This document shows positions 41,141 through 52,753 of a stretch of DNA of 64,000 nucleotides, one piece after another; positions within the stretch are counted from its first letter, which is position 1; every line of letters begins with the position of its first letter. The notes beneath the pieces were generated by a model. The model was not told the origin of the DNA, made no database searches, and saw only the letters and a program-made list of their open reading frames with translations. This DNA comes from Klebsormidium nitens (lineage: Eukaryota > Streptophyta > Klebsormidiophyceae > Klebsormidiales > Klebsormidiaceae), in contig DF236998.1 of the NCBI GenBank assembly GCA_000708835.1, forward strand, positions 169,880-233,879. Reading direction: 5' to 3'. The translations under genes were made by a program, and so were the position numbers.

Positions 41141-44100
41141 ATGGCGGCTATGCAGGGAGAGGCAGATGCTGCTGGGGTCAGCGAGCTGCCTCCAAAGCCG
41201 TGGAAGCAAAGGCGCTCAAAAAGGAGCTCCGTTGAAGGGCCAATAGAGCCAGCCGACATTGAGATCTTTGAAGGGAAAGTACAGAGTTCTAGTGTCCCTT
41301 CAGCAGTAAAGCCTACTTCTGTGGCTGGTTATACGAAAGTGCGAACTGGGGATGGGTTCCAATTTGCTGTGCCAACAGTGGTGCTGTTGGAAGCTGAGCA
41401 AGTGAAGCTGATGCTCAATTCAAATGGTGAGAATGATTTATGAAAGTGAGGGAAACTTCTGAGTTGGGAGCTTACCTGATCACTCATAGTCAAAGGTCAT
41501 CAACAATCAGTCAACGATTTGGCACTGGCCTTGATGACGTTGCGTACAGGTCAATGTGTTAAACTGGAGCGACTTTCTGCCATATCTGAAGGGTGCAGGC
41601 TGGGCAACCCTTGGCAGGTCACTAACAATCTGTCAAGATTGTGCAAAACAATCTTGAACACATTTTTTTAAGCATCAATTACCTACATCGTCCAACGTTG
41701 GGATGTAAATTGAGGCTCGGACTTGCCACAGAACTAGGAAGTTACTTGCTCAACAGCCATGAATATTGAGGGAGGCAACAGCAATGCTTGTCAACTCGCA
41801 TTCCTGTCCCTTGTTGTAATCTTGGCCTTGAATTGACATGACGGCTTCTGATAGAGTTTCATAGCTCAGGTTATTTCATCGTACTAGGAAAGTTGTGAGA
41901 TGCTGAACCTGTGATCTAGCCGGATTTCAAGTTGTCGATCCTGACCAATCGTGGCAAGTGCCTGACCAATCGTGGCAAGTGGCTACAGTATGATTCAAGA
42001 ACAATAAGATTTGTTTGGGCTTTTGCTCTCCCTAACGAAGACTCTCTACCTTTGTTCACAGCAACATTCAAAGAGAAGGCGGAGAATGTCGTTTATTTTC
42101 AAGAGATCAGAGGAGAGGTACGCTCTCAGTGCACGTGTATCTGCTATATTATCAAACAACCTTCTTGTCAAATTGCTTTTGCAAGTTTGCTGCATCTATC
42201 AATATACCCTGTTTGTCTTATACACTTCGCAGTCTCTTGGCTAACACAACCAGAACCTAAGGAGTATTTCTTCCTATGCAACTATCTCCTGCTGAAGTGA
42301 AGCCCTGATTGCCCTGCCACTGAGTCGATTGGAAAAACATGCATTCAGATTTCGCCAAACATGTCAACTCTTATATATCATAGGCACCGAGCTTTTAGGG
42401 TCTTTTGACTTTTTCAGAGCAAGATTCTGAGCAGGCTTGTAAGTTCAAGCCAACTTGAGAACGCTCCCTGTCATTGATCGTGGAGAATCCGTCTAGAGAA
42501 GACGTTGTGAAGGAACTGTGCTATATCTTATTTGACAGATCAGGATTTTGCTAACCTTCCAAGAGTAATAAGAAGATTAAGACATGAAGGGATGCACTTC
42601 CTTCCTCCTGCTCAACCGGTTTCGAGATGTGAGTCACAGAAGGGCTAAGGACCTCAACACTCTATTCCTCAGGTCTTGGAGGTCGTCCTCCGTTTCTGTT
42701 TTGAGGAGTATCTGAATAAGGCCCGAGTGGAGCAGCTGTACGGAGCGTCTGGTCCCCGACCCCGCCTCGCTTTCCATTTTGAGGTGGGTGTGGAGCACTT
42801 TCAACAAGGAAATCAAGGCTTCATCCATTTTGAGGTGCTACATTTTGTTGTAAGTTGTGCTGAATCTCATGTCTAAGACGTCTCGTTGCATGATGTGTGA
42901 GATCAAAAAACACCATTCAATCTTCTGAATTAATAGAAGATCTCAGAGACCACGTCAATGGACAAATGTGCGGAATCAGCAGCAATTTCTCACTCTGTTC
43001 AGATTGAGTCGAACCGTTTCCACGCTGTGTAGATTCGAACGGATGTTTTATAAGCCTTGAGGAACAAGAGCATCACTTGGCTCGGACTGGTCAAGACAGG
43101 AAATTGACATGAAACGAACGATGGATCATCCTACCCGTTTTGACGGCAGGTTGCGCCGGCACTAGCCATGGAGATCATCTCTGCGGCGCACTTCCTGGGA
43201 CTGAAGGAGCTCCTCCAATTGGCGGCCGCTATGGTGGCCCATCACTTGTCGGGTGAGCCCTTCAGCTCCTGGTTGAAATTGCATGATTTGTTTGGATCGT
43301 AGAAGTACTGGCCGTCCCTCACGACTTGGTCACCAGAGTGCAACGCCATAAGACTCCGTTGGGAACGCCCTCATGAGTGGCGGCTCGCGTACGCTTGTTC
43401 AACGCGGGAATGACGAGCCCAGAATGTTCGAAAGCTTTAAGATTGCCCTCAAGTTTCTCACAGCCAAAAGCGAGAGTCGAAGAACTTACTCATTATTGAA
43501 ACAAAGTATAAGGCTTGCAACGTTCGGTGCTAAGTTACTGCAGCCCCCGAATGCTCACCAATCTGGGTATAAAAGGGGCATACCTGAACGCGATCTCGAC
43601 TTCCAACGCGATCGAGCTCACTCTCTTTGCAATATCTCCTCGAGCGTCGCACCTCATCTTACTGCTCTTCGTTCATAAAAACTCACGTCAGCAAGCTCCG
43701 CTTGCAGACGTTCCTGACGTCAGCACGCTGCCCAAGGACCTCGCCTGGGTTGTGGCTCAGCAGCTGAGCCTTGAGGGATTGCTCGAGGCAGAAGACCGGG
43801 AGGACTTTCAAGCAATCGGTCTCGGTGAGGCGCACCTCCAGTCCGTTCTGTCAGGGCTTTACGATTTCAGAGCTTCAGGGTGTTCGGGTCGGAGCCTGCC
43901 GCTAGGTTGCAGCAGAAGAAGTTGACACGAGACGCGAGGCGCTCTCCAAAAGGCTCACTTGAAGACCAGGAGAGACGAAGCTAAATGGGGCATCCATTTG
44001 TTGAGGAGTCTAAACAGACTCCCCGTGTATGATGAGAAGTCGAGCCGTTGCTGCTACAACAAGTTGCGGAGATCAGGCAGACGATATTCCAAAAGTCCCT

Positions 44101-47100
44101 GCTTTTGTAGCAGTCCGGCTTCAGAAGAACTAGAGTCCTGCTTTCAATCCGGATTAAAGAATTCTTAGGATGTCCACGGTGCCCACTGTAAGCCTGATCG
44201 CTGATGAAGCGAATTGTGCTCCTCCTCCTGAAATTGCTGTAACGTGTGAACAACCGTCTATTTGCATGGTTTCTGGCAAACGTCGCTGGCGCTGTGCCCT
44301 CGTTTCTAACGGGCTTGAAGGCGTTCCCCAGATGACAGCCCTATCTCGGAGAGGCTATGCCGAACCCGCGCTAAACCGGGACCTCTCCCTTAGGCCTTCC
44401 AAATTAGTTCCGATTTACAGCACCAGAGTCTTGCTTCTGACTCTCGCAATCAACTTTTGAAAAGAAATATAGTCGAAATCAAGCCTGCTTTAGGAGACCA
44501 TTTGTCGCTCCTTTGATACAGATACCAGCTCTATACGGGTATGCTATGCCGTACCCGCGGCTGGACCGGAACGTCCTCCTTAGGCCTTCCCGAATACTTG
44601 GACCTGGGAGAGCGGGGGACCGGAAGGCAAGCTGCTTTAGAAACCGATCGTCGCTCCAATTGCACAGATACCAGCCCAATCTGGGAGGGGCTGTGCCTGG
44701 CCCGCGGCTGCACCGGGAACTTATTAACCTCTCGGGAATACTCGGAGCTGGCAGAGCAGAGAAATCAAAAGGCAGCTTGATTATGAAACCGATCGTCGCT
44801 TCTTTTGCGCAGATACCAGCCCTATTTGGCAGCGACTGTGCCGTACCCGCGGTGGACCGAGACCTCTTCCTTAGGTCTTCCGGAACACTCAGAACTGGCA
44901 AAGCGGGAGAAAGGAAAGCAAATCTAATAAAGAAACCAGTCGTCGCTCCCTGTGCGCAGATACCAGCCCTATTTGGGAGCGGCTATGCCGCACCCGCGGC
45001 TGGACTTGGACCTCTTCCTTGGCCTTCCGGAACAATCGCAGCTAGCAGAGCGGGCAAACCGAATGCAGGCCTGATTGAGAAACCGATTGTCGCTTCGTTT
45101 GCGCAGATACGAGCCCTATCTGGGAGCGGCTGTGCCGTACCCGCGGCTGGACCGGGACCTCTTCCTTGGGCCTCCCGGAGCAGTCGGATCTGGGAGAGCT
45201 GTCGCCCTTCGACCCCGCTGCGCCCGACTATTGGAAGCGCGTCTACGTGACGCACGACCTGCACTTCGCCTCTGTCCTGCAAACAGAAGGCGAGCCATGC
45301 GCGTTCCGCCTCTCTTTCTGCGTAGAAACGGTGTGAGCCAGGGCTTGCGCGCAATCCCGTTTGTGTCCGGTCAACGTTCCCGTAGGACTGGCGTAGCCTG
45401 CCCGTTCCTGAGGTTCAAGACTTCGTCGACTTGCCATCTCTCCCTTTGCCAAAGGTACAAATGGATGAACTCATGAGAGTTCTATTGCTGGAATTTCGGA
45501 TGGTGGAAAATTTAGGCAATTTTTTTTGTGCCCCGAGAGCAGTGTGTATCCCAGTAAATTCAGCCACTCGTTCTGTTCCTTGCAGAAAAGTTTCCTGCCT
45601 TCTGTGCGAAGCTGCAACGCTGGGGCCGTTTTGCAGCTTTCCAGATGGTAAGATTGCTCAAGTCGGTGTTCAAGTGGCGGCTTCATGTGTTACCGACAGC
45701 CCACTTCTTGGCGGTCCGAGCGTCCGTTGTTCCTGACGTACTCGCCCCGTCGTATCTAGCTCGATGTCGTTCCCCCAACCTTTCAATAGACGCCAGATAT
45801 ACTACCAGTGCTCCTCATTCTGCCCGCCCCACCACTCTGCACGTAAAGGCGCCTTGTATCTTTGAGAAATACCGTCAAGAAGCCAGTTCAGTACGCCAAT
45901 CACGCTACTTCCTAGAGGTTTCATCAAACTGAGCCTTTGCTCTCTCCAGAATCTTTTCATCCTTATTCCTCTTTGGAGAAATCCCAGCCCGAAAGGAAGC
46001 TCCGTGGCGGGTCTGAGAGAAACGAAACGACTTGTGGCAAGCTCCCAGATTTTTGGGATCGAGCCACCGTTAGACCACTTCATAGACTGTTCATAAATCA
46101 GTAACATCTGCTTTAAGGCATTTCCTTGTAACGCAGGTTGGACGTCCCTTTTACGAGGACGTGCTTCTTCCTTACTTTGGCGAACACGCGCTGGTCCGCT
46201 ACGCTGCTCTCTTCCCAGAGCTGAGATGGCTGTGTGAGACAACGCCCCTCGCTTCGTGTCATTTTTTATTGACACGAACTGCTTGCGGAATACTCTGCAC
46301 CTTTGCTTCGCCCGCTCCAGACTCTCAATCGCAAGATGTGAGGCTTTCGATTGTTATGGCTTTCATTAGGATTGCCGTAAGTGGCGGATTGCTGACGTTG
46401 ATTCGCGAGGGCTTGTCTTCAGAATTATGCCCGAGCTCCCCTGCGTTTAATCGGCGGTGGGCTTTTCCTGCAGTGCTCAGTCAACTGGACGGCAAAGTAC
46501 TTCAAAACCAGGAAATAAAGGTTGAGGGGACGACGCCTCCCTTCGACTTCGAAGCGCTTCTGTGGGCCCTGCCAACCTGTCAAGTCTTCGACGCGAGGTT
46601 CATCAGGTATGATGTTTCGAAGCATGAGATCAAGGAGAATAATGTTGAGCCTTACTCCAACTGACACGAAAAACTCTAAGCCCAGAAAAAGTACCTGCTC
46701 TGCGCTTCTACCCGCCCTAACCCCCATACGAACCCTACCCGTCTCAGTGCGGTTACCTTATTATTATCTGAGCTTATTATTATCTTTCTTGAGTTCGCTT
46801 TTCTAAGCAAATAAAGGTGGTAGCGATGGTGAGCTGCGTGTGGTGCGATCGGTTGGGCATCTGCTTGGGCAGGGCATCCATTGTTTTCAAACCAGCCCTT
46901 TACTGTGTTTCGACACCACTTTGGGACGTCACTCAAAATGCTGTCCCAGCTGCGCTTGTGGAAGTGCTTGGCAGCCCTTCAGGGTTTGAAAATCTCCTGC
47001 ACATGTGACACTTGCATAATAATAGCTGAGCCTCCAGAAGTCTTTCTGCAGCGACTCGCGTGCCCGCAGCGCAACCACTGATGAGGCAGTCGAAAGCGGT

Positions 47101-50100
47101 GGCGAGGCGGATGCGCTCAGCAGGGGCGTTGGAGCTTACGGAAGGTGTGGAGATCACTCGCAATTACTACCAGGATTCGACATCATTACATACATAAAAG
47201 ATAGCATCATTTTTGTGCGCGACGGGCCAGGATTCGGCTACAGATGGCTTTCCTGGGAGGCTACGCAACATTTGCGCGAGTGCCCTCGGATCCGGTTTTA
47301 GCTGAAGGTGTAGCTAGGATGCTCGTTATCAACTCGGATGTTTGGGGTCCGAGCAGGGACTGGACCGGATTCTGCTTCCAACTGGCCCTTGATAGATTCA
47401 GAGATCGCTCTCGTTGTTTGCACATGAAGCGGATGCATTACCTATCTTGTCGGTTTCCCGGATGTTTGCTGCGACGTCCGACAAACTTTTGTGCACCTAG
47501 GAGCAGGTCAGGCGAAATGGTATAGACGCGAGACCGCATTTGAGCCGTTGAAATATCGGGTTGGCGACTTGCGAGATGTTAGCATTGTATGCATCTTGAT
47601 TGGGAGGATGGTGAGAGTGCTTTGAAGATGTACTGCTTTTGCGGGCACAGGTTTTGGATTATGCAATTCGATTTGCTTGCTTTTGAGGCAAGTGGACTGC
47701 TAGAATGCTCGTAAATCTAACATGAGGGCTTCTCACAACGCGGCTCGAGATTGGATTTATAATAAATCGACAGCTTCTTTTCGGCAAGGGTACAGGGCTC
47801 CATTCACGTCGCTATTACCCCTTAACCGCTCATAAGTTGACTTCCAAACTATTGTTAGAATTGCATCTGTTCGACAATTTAACATACCCGGACCTTTAAC
47901 TTTGCGATCGTCGCTGTAGGCTACGGATGTCACAGCTCAAGCTTGCGTACAACCCCCTCACCAGCGAGGAGCTGTGGGCGATACTGCGGTCGCTTCCTAG
48001 CTCCAGGTGAGGACCACTGGTTTGAGAAACCCGTTAAGGCAATTACTCTTCGGGTCAAGGTTGAAAGGGTTGCTGCAGACCCTGTAACTGAAATTGTCTC
48101 GGCCCATCTGCTTGCCTCAGAGCACTAAGTCGTGTACTACCGTTTGCTTCTTATTTCAGGGGAGAGCTGCGTAGACACAGCGATGAAGGACATCAGCTGC
48201 CATAAAGATTGTGTGACCGCAATAGCAACTTTGGCGTATCAAAGCCACAAATCCCCAGCTTCGTTCCGGCCGCAAATGGTATCAACGATCGGGTTCCTGT
48301 TCAGTTCGAGTTTACGGATGGATTCCCAGCAACTGTTCACAAAAAAACGGCAGCTCCTGACTTTCCGCAGCTCTTTTGCAGCCTGAAGACGTTGGACCTC
48401 AGTTACTGCGATCTCGACTCTTCCTCGGCTCCGCTCGACGTGCTGGAGGGCCTGCGCGGCTCCATCTTGGAAGCACTTTTGCTCTCAGGTACGTTTTGTC
48501 AGGACACTTTCCGTCCCTCCCTTTCCTTTTCCCTTTACATTGCCTCCATTGCGGCCCTTTCGCGAGCAAAATGTTCCCCTGATCTTGCACGGCTCTGAGG
48601 ACTTATGAATCTGGTTCCCCCTGGATTTTAAGGTGCGTCTCGAACCTGGGGCGCTCTCGAATTGCCGGCTCTGAAGTCCAACCCGCAATCCGCTTGTAAA
48701 CCAATCTCCGTTTGGTTCAAATGTTTGTTGACTTTGTCGTGACTTCGGGCAGAGATACCAATTCTCAGTTGGTCCAGCCATTGCTTTTCGAGCAGGGAAC
48801 CCCTTCGGCATGCCTCAGCGAAAGCCCGAGGAGATTCCGGTCGTCGAAGGGTCCTGGCGGAAAGTGAGCGGAATCTGGCGGAAGACCGTCCAAACCGCGT
48901 CCCCCCGGCGCGCGCCGAAAGCGCCGCCCAAGAAACCGGCGGCTCGGAAAAAGGGCCCGGTAAAGCGGCCCGAGTGGAATCTCTGCTTTGATAACGTGGA
49001 AGGAGACGGGGGGGAAAGCTCGTCTGCGGCACAGACCCCGGTTGGAGATGACTCGGGTGGAGCTAACCCGGGTGGAGATAAGCCGGATGGAAAGAAACCG
49101 GTCGGAGCTAACCCGGGTGAAGCTAACCAGGGAGGACCTAACCCGGATGAAGATATCTCGGGTGGAGATAACCGGGGTGAAGCTAACCCGGGAGGAGCTA
49201 ACCCGGGTCGAGATGGTCCTGGTGGAGATACCGCGCGAGCGGTCGGGGGGAAAGGAACGAGTCGCGATTCGGAGGAAGACCGACCGGCCACATCTTCTGG
49301 GGCAGGAGATGCAAAACGGGGCCCCGAGAGCTGTCAACCGAGTGAGTCAGGGGCAGAAAGGAACTCCGTAGATGCATTTCCGGGCACCTCTTTGCGAGAG
49401 GGGGGGGCAAGTTGTGGTCCGGAGCAAGTAACCAGCTCCTCGAGGCAGAGCCCGGGCGATAATGAACCGGGCGCGTCGACGGCAGGGGAAGCGAGTCAAA
49501 GCGCGCCTCATCGGACGGAACAAGACGGCGGTGGCGCGGGGGATCTTGCAACAGAGAATGGTGTCCCGGACAGTGCTTCGATTCGGACGGCTGACCCCGA
49601 TCGGAAGGGCAAGGACAAGATCGAAGACGGGACGCCAGGAAGCCCTCCGTACCTTGCGGAATCGTCGGAACACACGGCGGACCGGAAAGGCAAAGCGAAA
49701 GTGGACGAAGGCCCTTCAACCGTTTCCGATCCTCCTGTTGATGACGCTTCCAGCCGGACGGAAACCAGCGCCTTTCCCGGGGAAGTCAGAAACGGCAGGC
49801 ATAACGGCGCGGAATCGTCCGAAAAGTTTCCCTCGCCCGAGGTCGCCTCGACCGCCGCTGACGTCCCCGCCATCATTTTCGGTTCGATCCTGACGTCACT
49901 CCCGCCGACGCTCAAGAAGCTCGCGCTCTCCGACTGTGGCCTGGGGGACGTCCACGTGGCGCAGATCGTGCGTGGGCTGACGTCAGCGGGGTGCGCGCTG
50001 TGGGAGCTGGACCTGTCGCAGAACGAGGTCTCGGCGCGGGGGGCGAGTGCCGTCTTTGTTTGGCTCCAGGTGGGGGTGGTTCTCTGAGGGGTCCGTCCTC

Positions 50101-51703
50101 CTGTTTTGAGTTCTTTCTTTTAGTCAAAGACGGTCTGCACATGGTCATTTCGTGGGTGATTACGAAATTGGTCCCAAACCCAATGTGCCGCCTTTGAGGG
50201 CTCCAGGTGACTACCGCTTCAGGGGACGTTCGTCTGATGATCTTCAAATCTCGTTCTACTTTCGTCAATCCCGTGGTTGACCGTTCCTTGCTGGGGGTTC
50301 GCGGATCGGCCTCGAATATGTTCGACAACAAATCAATTATCCCTATATGCAGAGGGCGGTCTTCAATCAGGTCTTGGTGAGGACGCGCTTTTCTTGACTT
50401 GGTGTTGACCTCAGGCTGTCAATTAGTGGCTGATGAAGTCGCTCTGTCTTCGCGCAGCACAACGATTCTCTGCGTCACTTGAGCCTGGCTCAGAACAAGG
50501 TGACCAGCACATGTACGGACGACCTGTTGGGCGCGTTGCAGAAAAACACCACGCTTTCAAAGGTGAGGTCATGCTTACGTACTTTTCAGATTCTCGACTC
50601 AATTGGTGTCATCAAATAGACCGAAGACTTTTCTTCCATCTTTTGCGCGTTCCTTGTCTTCAAGCCTAAGCCGGACTTCTAGGATAGCTGTTTTCGAAGT
50701 GCTGCATGATGCGGCAATCAACTCTCTTTTTCTGCACCCATAAATCAAGGTATATTCTGAAGATCAAAGGTGCCTTTACCTTCTTCGGTACTGCACATCC
50801 GCCACAATTGACCTTCCCAACCGTAGCCCAGCCAGACAAGTTGTGTGCCGTCGGATGAGGTACATCCGGGCCATCGAACGGGCCAGCATTTGCTCTGTGC
50901 CAGATCCTGCGATCGGGTCAGATCGAACGCGCTTTCTTGAGACGGTCAGCTTTAGCCTTAGTCACTCAGCAGTAAAACCGTCCTCTTTGTCGCTTAACCA
51001 CCTGCAATTTCCAAAGGACCTCGGTGACCTCTGCCGGTGGCTCTTGTATTGTGCGAGCGACTTGAGACCCCTCTTGTTCGGTCGTTCAAGCCTAATCGCA
51101 TGTGCCTGTGAAAGGCTGCCCAAATGGTTTACTCTTCTACACCAACACGACCGTCTTTAACCAAGTTCCACGTCGCAAAGGCGGGTTCCTTCCCGGCCGT
51201 TGAGAAGATTACATCCCGGATATAGTTGCCTCCCTTATTGACATGACATGTTCCAAAAACGGTAAGGCATTTTTATTCGTGATTCTATTGGCTGAAACCC
51301 TTACCGGGTTGACCGCGTTGACCGAAACCGAAACTTGAACGACTAACCCCCTACTAACCACAGCATATTCCCTGCTTCAAAAGCTAAAAACTTCTAAACC
51401 CCATATGAAACCCTTCATCGCAAAAATCACAAAACTTCCAAGGGGGAGGACATTCTAGTTCGATTCTGTGCTGACTGGAAAACGGGATTTGTGCAGCTTT
51501 CATTGGCGGGGAATTACTCCTTCGGCGAGGAGCGCGTCTCCGAAGTTTTGGAAGCTGCCCGCGAGCATGCTGAATTGCTTGTGGCCCTAGAGACGGCCAC
51601 AGTTTTCAGCCTGGATCTCTCCTTCATTGACGTCACATACGCAGCTAGGAATAGGTTCCGAGACACTTATGCGGGTGTTGCACAATTGGACCTTCGAATA
51701 TGA
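41141..51703 (+). CDS. fusion of elongin-C-like BTB, elongin-A/F-box-like and leucine-rich-repeat domains
   Basis: Sixteen exons: 41141-41426, 42062-42117, 42673-42783, 43150-43252, 43708-43824, 45107-45289, 45413-45454, 45586-45647, 46137-46233, 46474-46606, 47070-47144, 47920-48006, 48382-48488, 48796-50069, 50458-50562, 51497-51703; 1014 residues, every phase matches. Residues about 64-185 read like elongin C (VYFQEIRGEVLEVVLRF, then VAPALAMEIISAAHFLGL). Residues about 190-290 resemble the F-box-like core of elongin A (LPKDLAWVVAQQLSLEGLLEAED, IWERLCRTRGW, DYWKRVY). LRRs follow (LKTLDLSYCDLD, LKKLALSDCGL, LRHLSLAQNKV, LSLAGNYS), interrupted by a long low-complexity insert in exon 14. The likely role is a cullin-linked substrate receptor; this is inference. 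The intron at 45290-45412 has a GC donor. The small exon at 47070-47144 is the least certain. Confidence 0.85.
42765..42850 (+). repeat. short donor-side echo after exon 3 of the elongin-type fusion gene
   Basis: The exon end and donor CCATTTTGAG|GTG (42774) recurs as CCATTTTGAGGTG at 42835; period 61. It offers a second possible donor in the intron. Confidence 0.7.
44329..45210 (+). repeat. six-copy acceptor-side junction echo array before exon 6 of the fusion gene
   Basis: The border CAG|ATACGAGCCCTATCTGGGA plus over 60 coding bases occurs six times. The CAG lies at 44329, 44519, 44665, 44810, 44957 and 45104 (true exon), with spacings 190, 146, 145, 147 and 147. The last echo and the exon differ at six of their first 60 bases. 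Upstream intron sequence (GAAACCGATYGTCGCT) is part of the unit. Copies 2 to 6 keep CAGATAC and copy 1 has CAGATGAC. In the nearest echo the exon frame soon meets a stop, so its use would truncate the protein. A more decayed partial copy may begin near 44190. Confidence 0.96.
49033..49230 (+). repeat. 15-bp coding minisatellite
   Basis: About 13 imperfect units of GGTGGAGCTAACCCG/GGTGGAGATAAGCCG run without changing frame inside exon 14 of the fusion gene. They encode a Gly/Ala/Asn/Pro/Asp pentad (GANPG, GDNRG). The unit length is a multiple of three, so copy-number change would not shift the frame. Confidence 0.92.
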
Positions 51704-52753
51704 ACGAGCGCAAGCTTATGTACGGTTCGTCTTGCCGTGACATTGTTTGTGATTCCGCTAGTCGCGATCAGGCCTGTAGTTATTCCAATTGAGAGCCTGC
51801 ATCTCGAGAATAAAGTCACTCGTGCGATTTCTTCATTTCCCTAGAAATTTGGTGCACGTGACTTCCAGATTTGGTGAAAGACTTACGTCATATAGGTCAG
51901 GACATCTTGTATAGAGCTTTCAAGGGGTCGCAATGGTCCAACGAAGATCACTGTAACCCGACTGTCAATGTATTAGGCATTCCATCTGGACTTGTATTAC
52001 GCCCGTCAAAATATATTTTTAACAGTGTGCCATGCCTACAATTGTAGGACTCGGCATCAGTGTGCTGCTTTTCCTCGCACAAGCACCTCACCAGATTGCA
52101 CTCGCTGCGGGGTGTTCGACAGAAAGTAGCGCGCACAGGCTGACCTGGAAACGTTCCAACATCATGGTGTTGCTGAGTAAGCCACCGCGTCGCAATTGTA
52201 ATCCAAGCACCCTCGGTGCGACGCAATCTGATTTAGATTGCTTGATACGAGTTCATAGTTTATGCACATGGAATTGCGGTCTTAATTGGCTATGTATGCA
52301 ATTGTTGCACAGACGGACATATATTACAAACAGAACGCACTACTGTAGAGTCCCTTTTCCTCAAAATTTGTGTAGCAGCAGCTTGTGTGGGAGGGAGTCC
52401 AAGATCGATCATGAGTTTGAAGGGATCCCGCTGGACCGTGGAATCTGACCTCGTCAAACCGCGCAGCCAAATTTTATTAACCCCCTTGTCTTGACTCAAG
52501 GTCAATCGCACGGTCAGAAACCAGTCATTGCCCATCGCGAACGGTAGAAAGAGCCCAGTCACCATGTTGGTCTCAGTTTAACCGCATAACATGACCCAGT
52601 ACTGAACCCGCATCCGGCTTGAGGAAGATTCCCGTATATGGAGCTTGAAGGTTCAGCACACCAACTGAAGCTGGTGAGGAGGGAGAACAGCGGCCTTTTA
52701 GTTGCGCTCACAAGCCGTGCTGAAGCTCTCGAACATTGCATGTAAAGCAGCAG
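51704..52753. other. intergenic, no gene seen
   Basis: It lies between the stop of the fusion gene and the first ATG of the GFA gene, both on the plus strand. Short frames on both strands show no recognisable similarity. Confidence 0.5.

Noticed and set aside
44329-45210. Regular repeats looked like a CRISPR-type array
   Set aside because: The repeated unit is nearly the whole period, there are no unique spacers of constant length, and the unit is a copy of an exon border in a eukaryotic intron.
46161-46664. Continuous 167-codon frame spanning two exons of the fusion gene
   Set aside because: The middle does not look like LRR sequence, while a GTGAGA donor at 46234 and an AG acceptor at 46472-46473 join the two good parts in phase.
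48815-49337. Long minus-strand frames opposite the minisatellite exon
   Set aside because: The repetitive, G+C-rich coding strand lacks stops on both strands; LRR homology and splice phases support only the plus strand.
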